46,914 nt of DNA, from NCBI RefSeq assembly GCF_001050345.1, contig NZ_LFMW01000022.1:1-46914 (forward strand), written 5' to 3'. Shown here one piece after another: positions 17,440 through 26,101 of this stretch. The notes below the pieces were generated by a model. The model was given only the letters and a program-made list of their open reading frames with translations, had not been told where the DNA came from and searched no databases. This DNA is from Pseudomonas fildesensis. Lineage in GTDB: Bacteria > Pseudomonadota > Gammaproteobacteria > Pseudomonadales > Pseudomonadaceae. Both the position numbers and the translations under genes were made by a program. The stretch's first letter is position 1, and each line of letters opens with the position of its first letter.

Positions 17440-17453
17440 TTGATCCTGATCAA
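17440..17453 (+). promoter_or_regulatory. Anr/Dnr (FNR-type) box of the nos operon
   Basis: TTGATCCTGATCAA is a perfect TTGAT-N4-ATCAA site. Placed at -41.5 it predicts a start near 17488, with a TACCAT -10 element at 17477-17482 and a ~31-base leader before nosR. Confidence 0.87.
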
Positions 17454-17518
17454 GGGCCTCCCGCCATCACCGCCCCTACCATCGATCCCATCTTCACCGC
17501 CACAAGCGAAGGGATCTC

Positions 17519-19651
17519 ATGACCCGCTCCACGCGCCCGATACATCGCTGGCTTGCCCTGCTGGTGCTGTTGCTGATCACCTGCACGGCCGCCCAAGCCA
17601 AGCCCTACGGCGACATCGAGCAACAACGCATCGACAACACCTTCCCCCAGCACGATGCGGTCTCCGCACCCGGTGGCAAATTCAAGGTGCGCACGATTAC
17701 CCAAGCCGGCAAGCCCGTCGGCTACGTATTCCAGAGCCTGGACGTGATGGCGATCCCGGCGTATTCGGGCAAGCCGATCAACACCCAAGTCATTCTCGAC
17801 ACCGCCGGCGTCATCCGCGACGCGTATGTGCTGGAGCACCACGAACCGATCCTGTTGATCGGCATTCCCGAAGTGAAGCTGCACGAATTTACCGCCCACT
17901 ATGCCGGCGTCGATGTGCGCCAGCGCGTGGTGGTGGGGCGTTCCAGTGACCCGAAGGCGGTAACGGTGGATGCGATTGCCGGCGCCACGGTGACCGCGAT
18001 GGTGGTCAACGAAGGCGTGATGCGCGCGGCCCATGAAGTCGCGGTGTCGCTCAAACTGATCGACGGCAAGGCGGCCACGGCGCAGAAAGTTGCGCTGATC
18101 CGCACCGACAATTTTGCCTCCGCCACCTGGGAGCAGTTGACCGGCAATGGTGCGATTCGCCGTCTGCACTTGACCCGTGGCCAGGTGGACGCGGCGTTCA
18201 AGGACACCGCTGCCGAAGCGGGCGGCGCGGCCGATGAGACCTTCATCGACCTCTATGTGGCCGATATCAACCCGCCAAGTATTGGTCGCAACCTGTTGGG
18301 CGAGGCGCATTACGCCAGCTTGATGCAGGCGCTCAAACCCGGCGAGCAGGCCATTGCGGTGTTGGGACGGGGGCTGTTTTCGTTCAAGGGCTCGGGCTAT
18401 GTGCGCGGCGGGATTTTCGACCGGGTGCAACTGCGTCAGTTCGGCAACGTGATCAGCTTTCGTGACCTCGACCACCAGCGCATCGACGATGCCTACGCCG
18501 AGGGCATACCGACTTTCGACGAGATGTCAGTGTTTATCGTGCGCCCCCAGGCCGGTTTTGATCCCGGTTCGGCCTGGACCCTAGAGCTGCTGGTGCGGCG
18601 CCAGACCGGCCCGGTCAGCGGCACTTTCAGCAGCTTCGAATTGCCCTACCAGATGCCGGAAGAGTACCTGGAACGCCCGCTGCCCACGCCCGCAGAACAA
18701 GCCGCAATCGATGAAGCCAACCGCCCGCTGTGGCTGAGCATCTGGTACCAGAAGCAGGCCCAGGTGCTGGTGCTCGGCGCCGCGCTGGTGCTGCTCACCG
18801 CGATTCTGTTCCTGCAGGACAGCCTGGCCCGTCGCCCACGGTTCCTGCACTGGCTACGCAGAGGCTACCTGGTGTTCACCGTGGGGTTCATCGGCTGGTA
18901 TGCGTTGGGGCAGTTGTCGGTGGTTAACGTGCTGACCTTTGTGCACGCGTTGTTCCAGGATTTTCGCTGGGAACTGTTCCTCACCGACCCGCTGATCTTC
19001 ATGCTCTGGGTGTTCACCGCCGCCAGTATTTTGCTGTGGGGCCGAGGCGTGTTCTGCGGCTGGCTGTGCCCGTTCGGGGCCTTGCAGGAGTTGCTCAACG
19101 AAGCCGCACGCCGCCTGAAAATCCGCCAGTTCGAATTGCCGTTCGCGCTGCACGAGCGGCTGTGGGCGATCAAGTATTTGATCCTGCTGGGGCTGTTCGG
19201 CCTCTCGCTGGAATCCATGGCCACCGCTGAACGCTTTGCCGAAGTGGAGCCGTTCAAGACCGCCATCACCCTCAAGTTCGACCGCCAGTGGTGGTTCGTG
19301 CTCTACGCCGTGGCGCTGCTGGTGATCAACCTGTTCACCCGCAAAGTCTACTGCCGCTACCTGTGCCCGCTGGGCGCCGCCCTGGCGATCCCGAGCAAGT
19401 TCCGCCTGTTCGACTGGCTCAAGCGTCGCCAGGAATGCGGCAACCCCTGCCAGCTGTGCGCCAGGGAATGCGAGATCCAGGCGATCCACCCGGACGGCCA
19501 TATCAACGCCAATGAATGCCACTACTGCCTCGATTGCCAGATGACCTGGCACAACGAAAACAAATGCCCGCCGCTGATCAACAAGCGCAAGAAGCGCAAC
19601 AAGGCGGCACCGGCACAGATTCCCGTGGTGCAACTGAATCCCAACGCTTGA
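17519..19651 (+). CDS. nosR: NosR, membrane flavo-iron-sulfur protein for N2O reduction
   Basis: The 710-residue inner-membrane protein supports NosZ maturation and electron supply and nos expression. It has a signal peptide (ending TAAQAKPYG), then a periplasmic FMN-binding domain with the covalent flavin threonine expected in DAIAGATVTA (about residue 158). A membrane core follows from about 415, with the Cys motifs CGWLCPFG and CRYLCPLG. It ends in a cytoplasmic ferredoxin-like tail with two Cys clusters (CGNPCQLCARECEIQ; CHYCLDCQMTWHNENKC). GGGA lies 6-9 bases before the ATG. It leads nosRZDFYL from the Dnr box at 17440. No nosX/apbE flavin transferase gene is in the window, so FMN attachment must rely on one elsewhere. 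Confidence 0.96.
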   Translation: MTRSTRPIHRWLALLVLLLITCTAAQAKPYGDIEQQRIDNTFPQHDAVSAPGGKFKVRTITQAGKPVGYVFQSLDVMAIPAYSGKPINTQVILDTAGVIRDAYVLEHHEPILLIGIPEVKLHEFTAHYAGVDVRQRVVVGRSSDPKAVTVDAIAGATVTAMVVNEGVMRAAHEVAVSLKLIDGKAATAQKVALIRTDNFASATWEQLTGNGAIRRLHLTRGQVDAAFKDTAAEAGGAADETFIDLYVADINPPSIGRNLLGEAHYASLMQALKPGEQAIAVLGRGLFSFKGSGYVRGGIFDRVQLRQFGNVISFRDLDHQRIDDAYAEGIPTFDEMSVFIVRPQAGFDPGSAWTLELLVRRQTGPVSGTFSSFELPYQMPEEYLERPLPTPAEQAAIDEANRPLWLSIWYQKQAQVLVLGAALVLLTAILFLQDSLARRPRFLHWLRRGYLVFTVGFIGWYALGQLSVVNVLTFVHALFQDFRWELFLTDPLIFMLWVFTAASILLWGRGVFCGWLCPFGALQELLNEAARRLKIRQFELPFALHERLWAIKYLILLGLFGLSLESMATAERFAEVEPFKTAITLKFDRQWWFVLYAVALLVINLFTRKVYCRYLCPLGAALAIPSKFRLFDWLKRRQECGNPCQLCARECEIQAIHPDGHINANECHYCLDCQMTWHNENKCPPLINKRKKRNKAAPAQIPVVQLNPNA

Positions 19652-19662
19652 AGGAGCTACCC

Positions 19663-21564
19663 ATGAACGATACAGACGAAAAACATGACGGCCTGACTCG
19701 GCGCAGTTTCCTTGGTACGGGAGCAGTCACCGGCGTCGTGCTGGCCGGGGCTTCGGCCCTCGGCGGCGCGGTGTTTACACGCGAGTCCTTTGCTGCTGCG
19801 GCCAAGGACGCCAAGTCGAAGATCCATGTCGAACCCGGCCAGCTCGACGACTACTACGGCTTCTGGAGCGGCGGCCACCAGGGCGAAGTGCGCGTGTTGG
19901 GCATCCCGTCGATGCGCGAGCTGATGCGCATCCCGGTGTTCAACATCGACTCGGCCACCGGCTGGGGCCTGACCAACGAGAGCAAGCGCATTTTGGGGGA
20001 GGGCGCCAAGTACGCCAACGGCGATTGCCACCACCCGCACCTGTCCACCACCGACGGCCGCTACGACGGCAAATACCTGTTCATCAATGACAAGGCCAAC
20101 ACCCGGGTGGCGCGTATCCGCCTGGACATCATGAAGTGCGACAAGATCCTCACCGTGCCCAACGCCCAGGCTATCCACGGTCTGCGTCTGCAAAAAGTGC
20201 CCTATACCAAGTACGTGTTCTGCAACGCCGAATTCATCATTCCGCACCCCAATGACGGCAAGAATTTCGACCTGCAGGACCGCAACGCCTTCACGATGTT
20301 TAACGCCATCGACGCCGAGAAAATGGAAATGGCGTTCCAGGTGATCGTCGACGGCAACCTCGACAACGCCGACATGGACTACACCGGCAAATACGCGGCC
20401 GCCACTTGCTACAACTCGGAAAAGGCCACCGACCTTGCCGGCATGATGCGCAACGAGCGCGACTGGGTGGTGGTGTTCAACATCCCGCGCATCGAAGCGG
20501 CGATCAAGGCCGGCAAGTTCATCAGTGTGGACGGGGCCAAGGTGCCGGTGGTGGACGGGCGCAAATCCGAGGACGGCAAGGACAGCGAGTTCACCCGCTA
20601 CATCCCCGTGCCGAAGAACCCCCACGGCTGCAACACCTCGCCCGATGGCAAGTACTTCATCGCCAACGGCAAGCTCTCGCCCACCTGCACCATCATCGCC
20701 ATCGACAAGCTCGACGACCTGTTCAGCGGCAAGATTCCTGACCCGCGCGGTGTAGTGGTCGGCGAACCGGAACTGGGCCTGGGCCCGCTGCACACCACCT
20801 ACGACGGGCGCGGCTTTGCCTACACCACGCTGTTTATCGACAGCCAGGTGGTCAAGTGGAACATCGCCGAGGCTATCCGCGCGTATGGCGGCGAGAAGGT
20901 CAACTACATCAAGCAGAAACTCGATGTGCAGTACCAACCGGGCCACAACCATGCGTCGCTGACCGAAACCCGCGACGCCGACGGCCAGTGGCTGATGGTG
21001 CTGAGCAAATTCTCCAAGGACCGCTTCCTGCCCACCGGCCCGTTGCACCCGGAGAACGACCAGTTGATCGACATCTCCGGCGACGAGATGAAACTGGTGC
21101 ACGACGGCCCGGCTTTTGCCGAACCCCATGACTGCGTAATGGCGCGCCGCGACCAGATCAAGACCAAGAAAATCTGGGAGCGCAACGACCCGTTTTTTGC
21201 CGAGACGGTGGCCATTGCCAAGAAGGACGGGATCAACCTGGAAACCGACAGCAAGGTGATCCGCGACGGCAAGAAAGTACGCGTGTACATGACCTCCATG
21301 GCCCCGGCCTACGGGCTCACGGAGTTCACCGTCAAACAGGGCGATGAAGTCACCGTGACCATCACCAACATCGACATGATCGAGGACGTGACCCACGGCT
21401 TTGTCATGGTCAACCACGGCGTGAGCATGGAAATCAGCCCGCAGCAGACCTCATCCATCACATTCATTGCCGATAAACCTGGACTGCATTGGTACTACTG
21501 CAGCTGGTTCTGCCACGCCCTGCACATGGAAATGGTGGGGCGGATGAAGGTCGAGCGCGCCTGA
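19663..21564 (+). CDS. nosZ: Nitrous-oxide reductase (clade I, Tat-exported)
   Basis: The 633-residue periplasmic copper enzyme reduces N2O to N2. A twin-arginine signal (LTRRSFLGTGAVTGVVL) places it in clade I. The seven-bladed propeller carries Cu_Z histidines (for example DCHHPHLSTTDG, about residue 124). The C-terminal cupredoxin has the Cu_A set: Cys613, Cys617, His621, Met624 in CSWFCHALHMEM. AAGGAG at 19651-19656, overlapping the nosR stop, sets the start at 19663. A longer upstream open frame is not used. Downstream, a 207-base gap with a REP doublet separates it from nosD. Confidence 0.97.
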   Translation: MNDTDEKHDGLTRRSFLGTGAVTGVVLAGASALGGAVFTRESFAAAAKDAKSKIHVEPGQLDDYYGFWSGGHQGEVRVLGIPSMRELMRIPVFNIDSATGWGLTNESKRILGEGAKYANGDCHHPHLSTTDGRYDGKYLFINDKANTRVARIRLDIMKCDKILTVPNAQAIHGLRLQKVPYTKYVFCNAEFIIPHPNDGKNFDLQDRNAFTMFNAIDAEKMEMAFQVIVDGNLDNADMDYTGKYAAATCYNSEKATDLAGMMRNERDWVVVFNIPRIEAAIKAGKFISVDGAKVPVVDGRKSEDGKDSEFTRYIPVPKNPHGCNTSPDGKYFIANGKLSPTCTIIAIDKLDDLFSGKIPDPRGVVVGEPELGLGPLHTTYDGRGFAYTTLFIDSQVVKWNIAEAIRAYGGEKVNYIKQKLDVQYQPGHNHASLTETRDADGQWLMVLSKFSKDRFLPTGPLHPENDQLIDISGDEMKLVHDGPAFAEPHDCVMARRDQIKTKKIWERNDPFFAETVAIAKKDGINLETDSKVIRDGKKVRVYMTSMAPAYGLTEFTVKQGDEVTVTITNIDMIEDVTHGFVMVNHGVSMEISPQQTSSITFIADKPGLHWYYCSWFCHALHMEMVGRMKVERA

Positions 21565-21603
21565 CGAAAGCACACCGCAGGGCACATGTGGGAGGGGGCT
21601 TTT

Positions 21604-21707
21604 GTGGCGAGGGCGCTTGCTCCCGTTGGGCCGCGCAGCGGCCCCGCGCTTTGTTTAAACAGACGGGGACTGCTACGCAGTCCAACGGGAGCAAGCTCCC
21701 TCGCCAC
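21604..21707. repeat. REP doublet inside the nos operon
   Basis: GTGGCGAGGGCGCTTGCTCC (starting 21604) is mirrored by GGAGCAAGCTCCCTCGCCAC (ending 21707), with one or two mismatches. The 52-base spacer has its own small hairpin (GGGCCGC / GCGGCCC). This REPIN-like unit lies between nosZ and nosD in the same transcription direction. Confidence 0.82.
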
Positions 21708-21771
21708 AGTTCCCCATTAAGTGAACAGCATTGTGGCTCACACCGGACCGTATTCGCTCAAGGACATCACT

Positions 21772-23040
21772 GTGGCTCGATCACTCATCACCATGATAGG
21801 GCTCGCACTGCTTTCGTTCGGGTTGAACGCCGCCGTACGCCCGGTCACCGACTTGCCCCTGCAAGCCGACGGGCCCAACCAATGGCGCCTCCGCGCCGGC
21901 GAGTACCGGGGCTCGTTCAGTATCGACCATCCCCTGCAATTGACCTGCGACCCCGGCGCCATTTTCCAGGCCGAGGGGCAGGGCAATGGCCTGCTTATCA
22001 GCGCCCCGGACGTCAGCGTCCAGGGCTGCACCTTTCTCGATTGGGGTCGCGACCTTACGGCGATGAACGCCGGTGTCTTTATCCAGCCCCAGGCCCAGCG
22101 CACGCAATTGCTCGGTAACCGCCTGCAAGGCCCGGGCTTTGGCATCTGGGTCGACGGCACCGAGGGCGTGAGCCTGATCGGCAACCGTATCCAGGGCGAT
22201 GCCTCGATCCGTTCCCAGGACCGTGGCAACGGCATTCACCTGTACGCCGTGCACGGTGCCCGCGTGATCGATAACCAGGTGCGCGACACCCGCGACGGCA
22301 TCTACATCGATACCTCCAACGGCAACCTGCTGCAAGGCAATACCCTGGAAGACCTGCGCTACGGCATCCACTACATGTTCGCCAACGACAACCAGGTGCT
22401 GGGCAATACCACACGCCGCACGCGCACCGGCTACGCCTTGATGCAAAGCCGCAAGCTGACGGTGATCGGCAATCGCTCCGAGCAGGACCAGAACTACGGC
22501 ATCCTGATGAACTACATCACCTATTCCACCTTGCAGGACAACGTCGTCACCGACGTGCGCGACGGCGCCACCGGCGACACGATGATCGCGGGTGGCGAAG
22601 GCAAGGCGCTGTTTATCTACAACTCGCTGTTCAACCGCATCGAGCGCAACCGGTTTGCGCGCAGCGCCGTGGGCATTCACCTCACGGCAGGCTCTGAAGA
22701 CAATCGCATTGCCGGCAACGCTTTTGTCGACAACCAGCGCCAGGTCAAGTACGTCGCCAGCCGCTTGCAGGAATGGTCGGCGGACGGCCAGGGCAACTAC
22801 TGGAGCGACTACCTGGGCTGGGACCGCAATGGCGACGGCCTGGGCGATGTGGCCTACGAGCCCAACGACAACGTCGACCGCTTGCTGTGGCTCTACCCCC
22901 AGGTCCGCCTGTTGATGAACAGCCCCGGCATCGAGTTGCTGCGCTGGGTGCAACGGGCGTTCCCCGTGATGAAATCGCCGGGGGTGATGGACAGTCACCC
23001 GCTGATGCAAGCCCCCACGCATAAGGAATCCGCATCATGA
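21772..23040 (+). CDS. nosD: NosD, periplasmic copper-site assembly protein
   Basis: The 422-residue right-handed beta-helix protein works with NosFY to build the Cu_Z centre of NosZ in the periplasm. Repeated short CASH/PbH1 rungs run through residues ~80-300 (LLGNRLQGPGFGIWV, LIGNRIQGD, VIDNQVRDTRDGIYI, LLQGNTLEDLRYGIHYMF). The C-terminus has the family motif NYWSDYLGWDRNGDGLGD (about 348-365). The GTG at 21772 is chosen because AAGGA lies 7 bases upstream and it gives a clean signal peptide (RSLITMIGLALLSFGLNAA). A GTG at 21721 lacks such a site. The stop overlaps the nosF ATG (ATGA). Confidence 0.94.
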   Translation: MARSLITMIGLALLSFGLNAAVRPVTDLPLQADGPNQWRLRAGEYRGSFSIDHPLQLTCDPGAIFQAEGQGNGLLISAPDVSVQGCTFLDWGRDLTAMNAGVFIQPQAQRTQLLGNRLQGPGFGIWVDGTEGVSLIGNRIQGDASIRSQDRGNGIHLYAVHGARVIDNQVRDTRDGIYIDTSNGNLLQGNTLEDLRYGIHYMFANDNQVLGNTTRRTRTGYALMQSRKLTVIGNRSEQDQNYGILMNYITYSTLQDNVVTDVRDGATGDTMIAGGEGKALFIYNSLFNRIERNRFARSAVGIHLTAGSEDNRIAGNAFVDNQRQVKYVASRLQEWSADGQGNYWSDYLGWDRNGDGLGDVAYEPNDNVDRLLWLYPQVRLLMNSPGIELLRWVQRAFPVMKSPGVMDSHPLMQAPTHKESAS

Positions 23041-23960
23041 ATGTGGTCGAGATCAACGGGGTCACCCAGCACTACGGGCAGGCCACCGTGCTGCATGAGT
23101 TGAACCTGAGTGTGGCGCCTGGCGAGGTGCTGGGGCTGTTCGGGCATAACGGCGCGGGCAAGACCACCAGCATGAAGCTGGTGCTCGGGTTGCTCCAGGC
23201 CAGTGCTGGGCAGGTCCGCGTGTTTGGTCGCTCGCCCAGTGACGCGCAGGTGCGGCAGAGGCTGGGCTATTTGCCGGAAAACGTCACGTTCTACCCCCAA
23301 TTGAGCGGCGTCGAAACCCTGCGCCACTTCGCCCGGCTCAAGGGCGCGCCGGCGAACCAGGTGGACCGCCTGCTGGACGATGTCGGCCTGACCGTTGCGG
23401 CGGGACGGCGGGTCAAGACCTACTCCAAGGGCATGCGCCAGCGCCTCGGCCTGGCCCAGGCGCTGCTCGGCGAACCGCAGTTGTTGCTATTGGACGAGCC
23501 CACCGTGGGCCTCGACCCGATTGCCACCCAGGACCTGTATCGCCTGCTCGACCGCCTGCGCGCGGGAGGCACCAGCATCATCCTGTGCTCCCACGTATTG
23601 CCCGGCGTCGAGGCGCATATCAACCGCGCGGCGATCCTCACCCAGGGCCGACTGCTGGCGCTGGGCAGCCTTGCGCAGTTGCGCGCGCAGGCCGGGCTGC
23701 CGACGCTGATCCGCACCTGTGGCCTGCAGCATAGCGAGGTATTGCAGCAACGCTGGAGCGCCGCCGGCCATGTCACCCAGCGCTGGGGCGTGGACGGGCT
23801 GCAAGTGGCGGCAAGCAGCGGCAACACGCTTGAACTGCTGCGCCAACTGCTGGCCGAAGACAGCCCCAGCGAGGTGGACATCCTGCCGCCGTCCCTGGAA
23901 GACATTTACCGTCACTACGTGAACAGCGGCGTGGTCACGGCCAAGGAGGCCCTGTTATGA
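23037..23960 (+). CDS. nosF: NosF, ATPase of the NosDFY ABC transporter
   Basis: The 307-residue cytoplasmic ATP-binding subunit powers the NosY membrane subunit for Cu_Z assembly, proposed to move sulfur toward NosZ. It has Walker A GHNGAGKTTS (residue ~38), signature YSKGMRQRLGLAQ, Walker B LLLLDEPTVGLDP and switch His in CSHVLPG. ATGA overlaps with nosD upstream and nosY downstream indicate translational coupling and fixed stoichiometry. Confidence 0.96.
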   Translation: MNVVEINGVTQHYGQATVLHELNLSVAPGEVLGLFGHNGAGKTTSMKLVLGLLQASAGQVRVFGRSPSDAQVRQRLGYLPENVTFYPQLSGVETLRHFARLKGAPANQVDRLLDDVGLTVAAGRRVKTYSKGMRQRLGLAQALLGEPQLLLLDEPTVGLDPIATQDLYRLLDRLRAGGTSIILCSHVLPGVEAHINRAAILTQGRLLALGSLAQLRAQAGLPTLIRTCGLQHSEVLQQRWSAAGHVTQRWGVDGLQVAASSGNTLELLRQLLAEDSPSEVDILPPSLEDIYRHYVNSGVVTAKEALL

Positions 23961-24787
23961 ACCCGATCTGGAACATGGCGCGCAAGGAGTTCTGCGATGG
24001 CCTGCGTAACCGTTGGCTGCTCGCGATCAGCCTGTTATTCGCAGTGCTGGCCATCGGCATTGCCTGGTTGGGCGCTGCGGCCGCCGGGCAACTGGGCTTC
24101 ACCTCGATACCGGCGACCATCGCCAGCCTGGCCAGCCTGGCGACCTTCCTGATGCCGTTGATTGCGCTGTTGCTGGCCTATGACGCGATAGTCGGCGAAG
24201 ACGAAAGCGGCACGTTGTTGCTGCTGCTCACCTATCCCCTGGGGCGTGGGCAAATCCTGTTGGGCAAGTTTGTCGGCCACGGGCTGATTCTAGCGCTGGC
24301 CACGGTGATCGGGTTCGGCTGCGCGATGCTCGCCATTGCGCTGCTGGTCGATGATGTTGAACTGGGTGTGCTGCTCTGGGCCTTTGGCCGCTTCATGCTG
24401 ACCTCGACGTTGCTGGGCTGGGTGTTTCTGGGGCTGGCGTATGGCCTGAGCAGCCTGTGCGCGGAAAAGTCCACGGCGGCAGGCCTGGCGCTGGGCGTCT
24501 GGTTCTTTTTTGTGCTGGTGTTCGACCTGGCGCTGCTGGCCCTGCTGGTCGTCGGCAAGGGCCAATTCAACCCGCAGGGGTTGCCCTGGCTGTTGCTGCT
24601 CAACCCCACCGACGTGTACCGGCTGATCAACCTGTCCGGTTTCGACACCGGCACCCCCTCTATCGGCGTCATGGCCCTGGGCACTGACCTCGACCTGCCG
24701 CCCCACCTGCTGTGGGCGTGCCTGCTGGGTTGGGTGGCCTTGCCACTGGCGCTGGCCTACGCGCTGTTCAGGCGCCGAGCGGCGTGA
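23957..24787 (+). CDS. nosY: NosY, membrane permease of the NosDFY transporter
   Basis: The 276-residue integral membrane protein has about six hydrophobic helices (first LAISLLFAVLAIGIAWLGAA, last LLGWVALPLALAYALF). An ABC-2-type cytoplasmic motif DESGTLLLLLTYPLGRGQIL lies between the second and third. It pairs with NosF and the periplasmic NosD. It starts within the nosF stop (ATGA), and nosL follows after 27 bases. Confidence 0.95.
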   Translation: MNPIWNMARKEFCDGLRNRWLLAISLLFAVLAIGIAWLGAAAAGQLGFTSIPATIASLASLATFLMPLIALLLAYDAIVGEDESGTLLLLLTYPLGRGQILLGKFVGHGLILALATVIGFGCAMLAIALLVDDVELGVLLWAFGRFMLTSTLLGWVFLGLAYGLSSLCAEKSTAAGLALGVWFFFVLVFDLALLALLVVGKGQFNPQGLPWLLLLNPTDVYRLINLSGFDTGTPSIGVMALGTDLDLPPHLLWACLLGWVALPLALAYALFRRRAA

Positions 24788-24814
24788 ATTTTTATGACTG
24801 TTGGAGTGATCGAT

Positions 24815-25330
24815 ATGGGTTTCAAAACACGGGTTGTGGCCACGTTGCTTGCCTGTCTGCTGCTGACAGCGTGCGACAAGGCGGTGAAGTCGAGCTTCAG
24901 CGACGCGCCGGTGGCGTTTCATCCCAACGATGAATGCCATGTGTGCGGCATGGTCATCAACGAATTCCCCGGACCCAAGGGGCAAGTGGTGGAGCGGGGC
25001 GGGGTGAAGAAATTCTGCTCCACCGCCGAGATGCTCGGCTGGTGGCTGCAACCGGAAAACCACCACGACAGCGCCAAGCTCTACGTGCACGACATGGGCC
25101 GCAGCCATTGGGACACGCCGGATGACAGGCACCTGATCGACGCTCGCACCGCGTTCTACGTGATCGGCACCGGGCTCAAGGGCGCGATGGGGGTGGTGCT
25201 GGCGTCGTTTGCCGATGAGGCGAAGGCGCAGAAAGTGGCGACGGACAGCGACGGTCGGGTGTTGCGGTTTGATCAGATCGATTTGGCGGTGTTGCAGCAA
25301 CCCATGGGGATGATGCACAGCGGGCATTGA
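24815..25330 (+). CDS. nosL: NosL, outer-membrane copper-chaperone lipoprotein
   Basis: The 171-residue protein has a lipoprotein signal with lipobox LLTACDK (lipidated Cys near residue 18). The metal-binding CHVCGMVI motif lies near residue 41, with a Met/His tail (QQPMGMMHSGH). NosL binds Cu(I) and feeds copper to NosZ. The ATG at 24815 has GGAG 9 bases upstream. The ATG at 24794 lacks a ribosome site and would put seven extra residues before the signal. Its stop is one base from the convergent dnr stop, with no hairpin between them, so the two transcripts must overlap. Its last ~130 bases are G/T-rich. Confidence 0.94.
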   Translation: MGFKTRVVATLLACLLLTACDKAVKSSFSDAPVAFHPNDECHVCGMVINEFPGPKGQVVERGGVKKFCSTAEMLGWWLQPENHHDSAKLYVHDMGRSHWDTPDDRHLIDARTAFYVIGTGLKGAMGVVLASFADEAKAQKVATDSDGRVLRFDQIDLAVLQQPMGMMHSGH

Positions 25331-25331
25331 A

Positions 25332-26012
25332 TCAGCCGGCCTGATACCCCATCAATTGCTCTTCGCACAAGATCCGAATGGTGCGCCGTTGCACCTCGAT
25401 CAACCCGCCTTCCACCAGCCGGTGCAGAATCCTTGAAAAGGTCTCCGGCTGGATCCCCAGCTTCGACGCCACCAGGCGCTTGGGCACTTGCAGCACCACC
25501 TCTCCACTCAACGTATCGCGCTCCTGGAACAGGAAATTGATCACCCGGCGGCTGGCGTTGGCCAGGGTCAGGGTGTCGATGTCCTTGAGGCGTTGATGCA
25601 GGTGGATGCTCATGCTGGCCAGGATCGCCAGGCAGATTTTTGGCTGGTCTTCCAGGGCACGGCGGTAGTGTTGGCCTTCGATGCTGACCAGCACGCAATC
25701 CTTGAGCGCGGTGGCGCTGACCGGGTAGGCCTTGGCTTGGGTGAACAGCAGGGCTTCGGCGAAGGTCTGGCCGGGTTGGATGACTTCCACCAGGTGTTCC
25801 TGGCCTTCGCCGGTGACGCGGTGCAGTTTGATCTGGCCGCTGACCAGCAGGAAGAAACGGTCGGCGGGGTCGCCCTGGTGCATCAACGGTGCGTGGTTGG
25901 GCAGGCGCTTGAGATTGGCCAGGGTGCAGACGTCCTCGAAGGTTTTTTCGGGGAGTTGGCTGAACAGGTGGTGCCTGCGCAGGGTTAGGACGATTTGGGG
26001 GTGGGTTAGCAT
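25332..26012 (-). CDS. dnr: Dnr-type Crp/Fnr regulator of denitrification
   Basis: The 226-residue regulator has a cyclic-nucleotide-type sensor fold (LMHQGDPADRFFLLVSGQIK; LVEVIQPGQTFAEALLF), a long dimer helix and a C-terminal winged helix (ASKLGIQPETFSRILHRL). The recognition helix GIQPETFSRI fits the TTGAT-N4-ATCAA boxes found here. The N-terminal cysteine cluster of FNR/Anr is missing, so it is not an oxygen-sensing Fe-S protein. In P. aeruginosa, Dnr senses NO through haem. The start MLTHPQIVL is chosen because GGAG lies ~10 bases upstream and it matches Dnr length (227). Longer frames run into the repeat element. It probably activates nos, nar and nrd promoters in this window. Confidence 0.85.
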   Translation of the reverse strand: MLTHPQIVLTLRRHHLFSQLPEKTFEDVCTLANLKRLPNHAPLMHQGDPADRFFLLVSGQIKLHRVTGEGQEHLVEVIQPGQTFAEALLFTQAKAYPVSATALKDCVLVSIEGQHYRRALEDQPKICLAILASMSIHLHQRLKDIDTLTLANASRRVINFLFQERDTLSGEVVLQVPKRLVASKLGIQPETFSRILHRLVEGGLIEVQRRTIRILCEEQLMGYQAG

Positions 26013-26063
26013 TGGGGGCCTCCGCGGGTGGTTAGGGTAGGGGGGGCCAGGGGTTGGGGGATA

Positions 26064-26079
26064 TGCCTCTATTGGGGTA
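26064..26079 (-). promoter_or_regulatory. NarL-like 7-2-7 site upstream of dnr
   Basis: The minus strand reads TACCCCA-AT-AGAGGCA, two near-consensus NarL heptamers in tail-to-tail 7-2-7 layout, 52 bases before dnr. NarL is known to help activate dnr in P. aeruginosa. No FNR box is visible between dnr and the repeat element. Confidence 0.4.
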
Positions 26080-26101
26080 CCTCTTGTGGATAGTTTTCGG
26101 T

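Noticed and set aside
19516..19662. Longer NosZ beginning at 19516
   Set aside because: The extension lies within nosR in another frame. The ATG at 19663 has AAGGAG and a correct twin-arginine signal.
25332..26012. Calling the Crp/Fnr gene anr or fnr
   Set aside because: The N-terminal cysteines that bind the oxygen-sensing cluster are absent, while the recognition helix and length fit Dnr.
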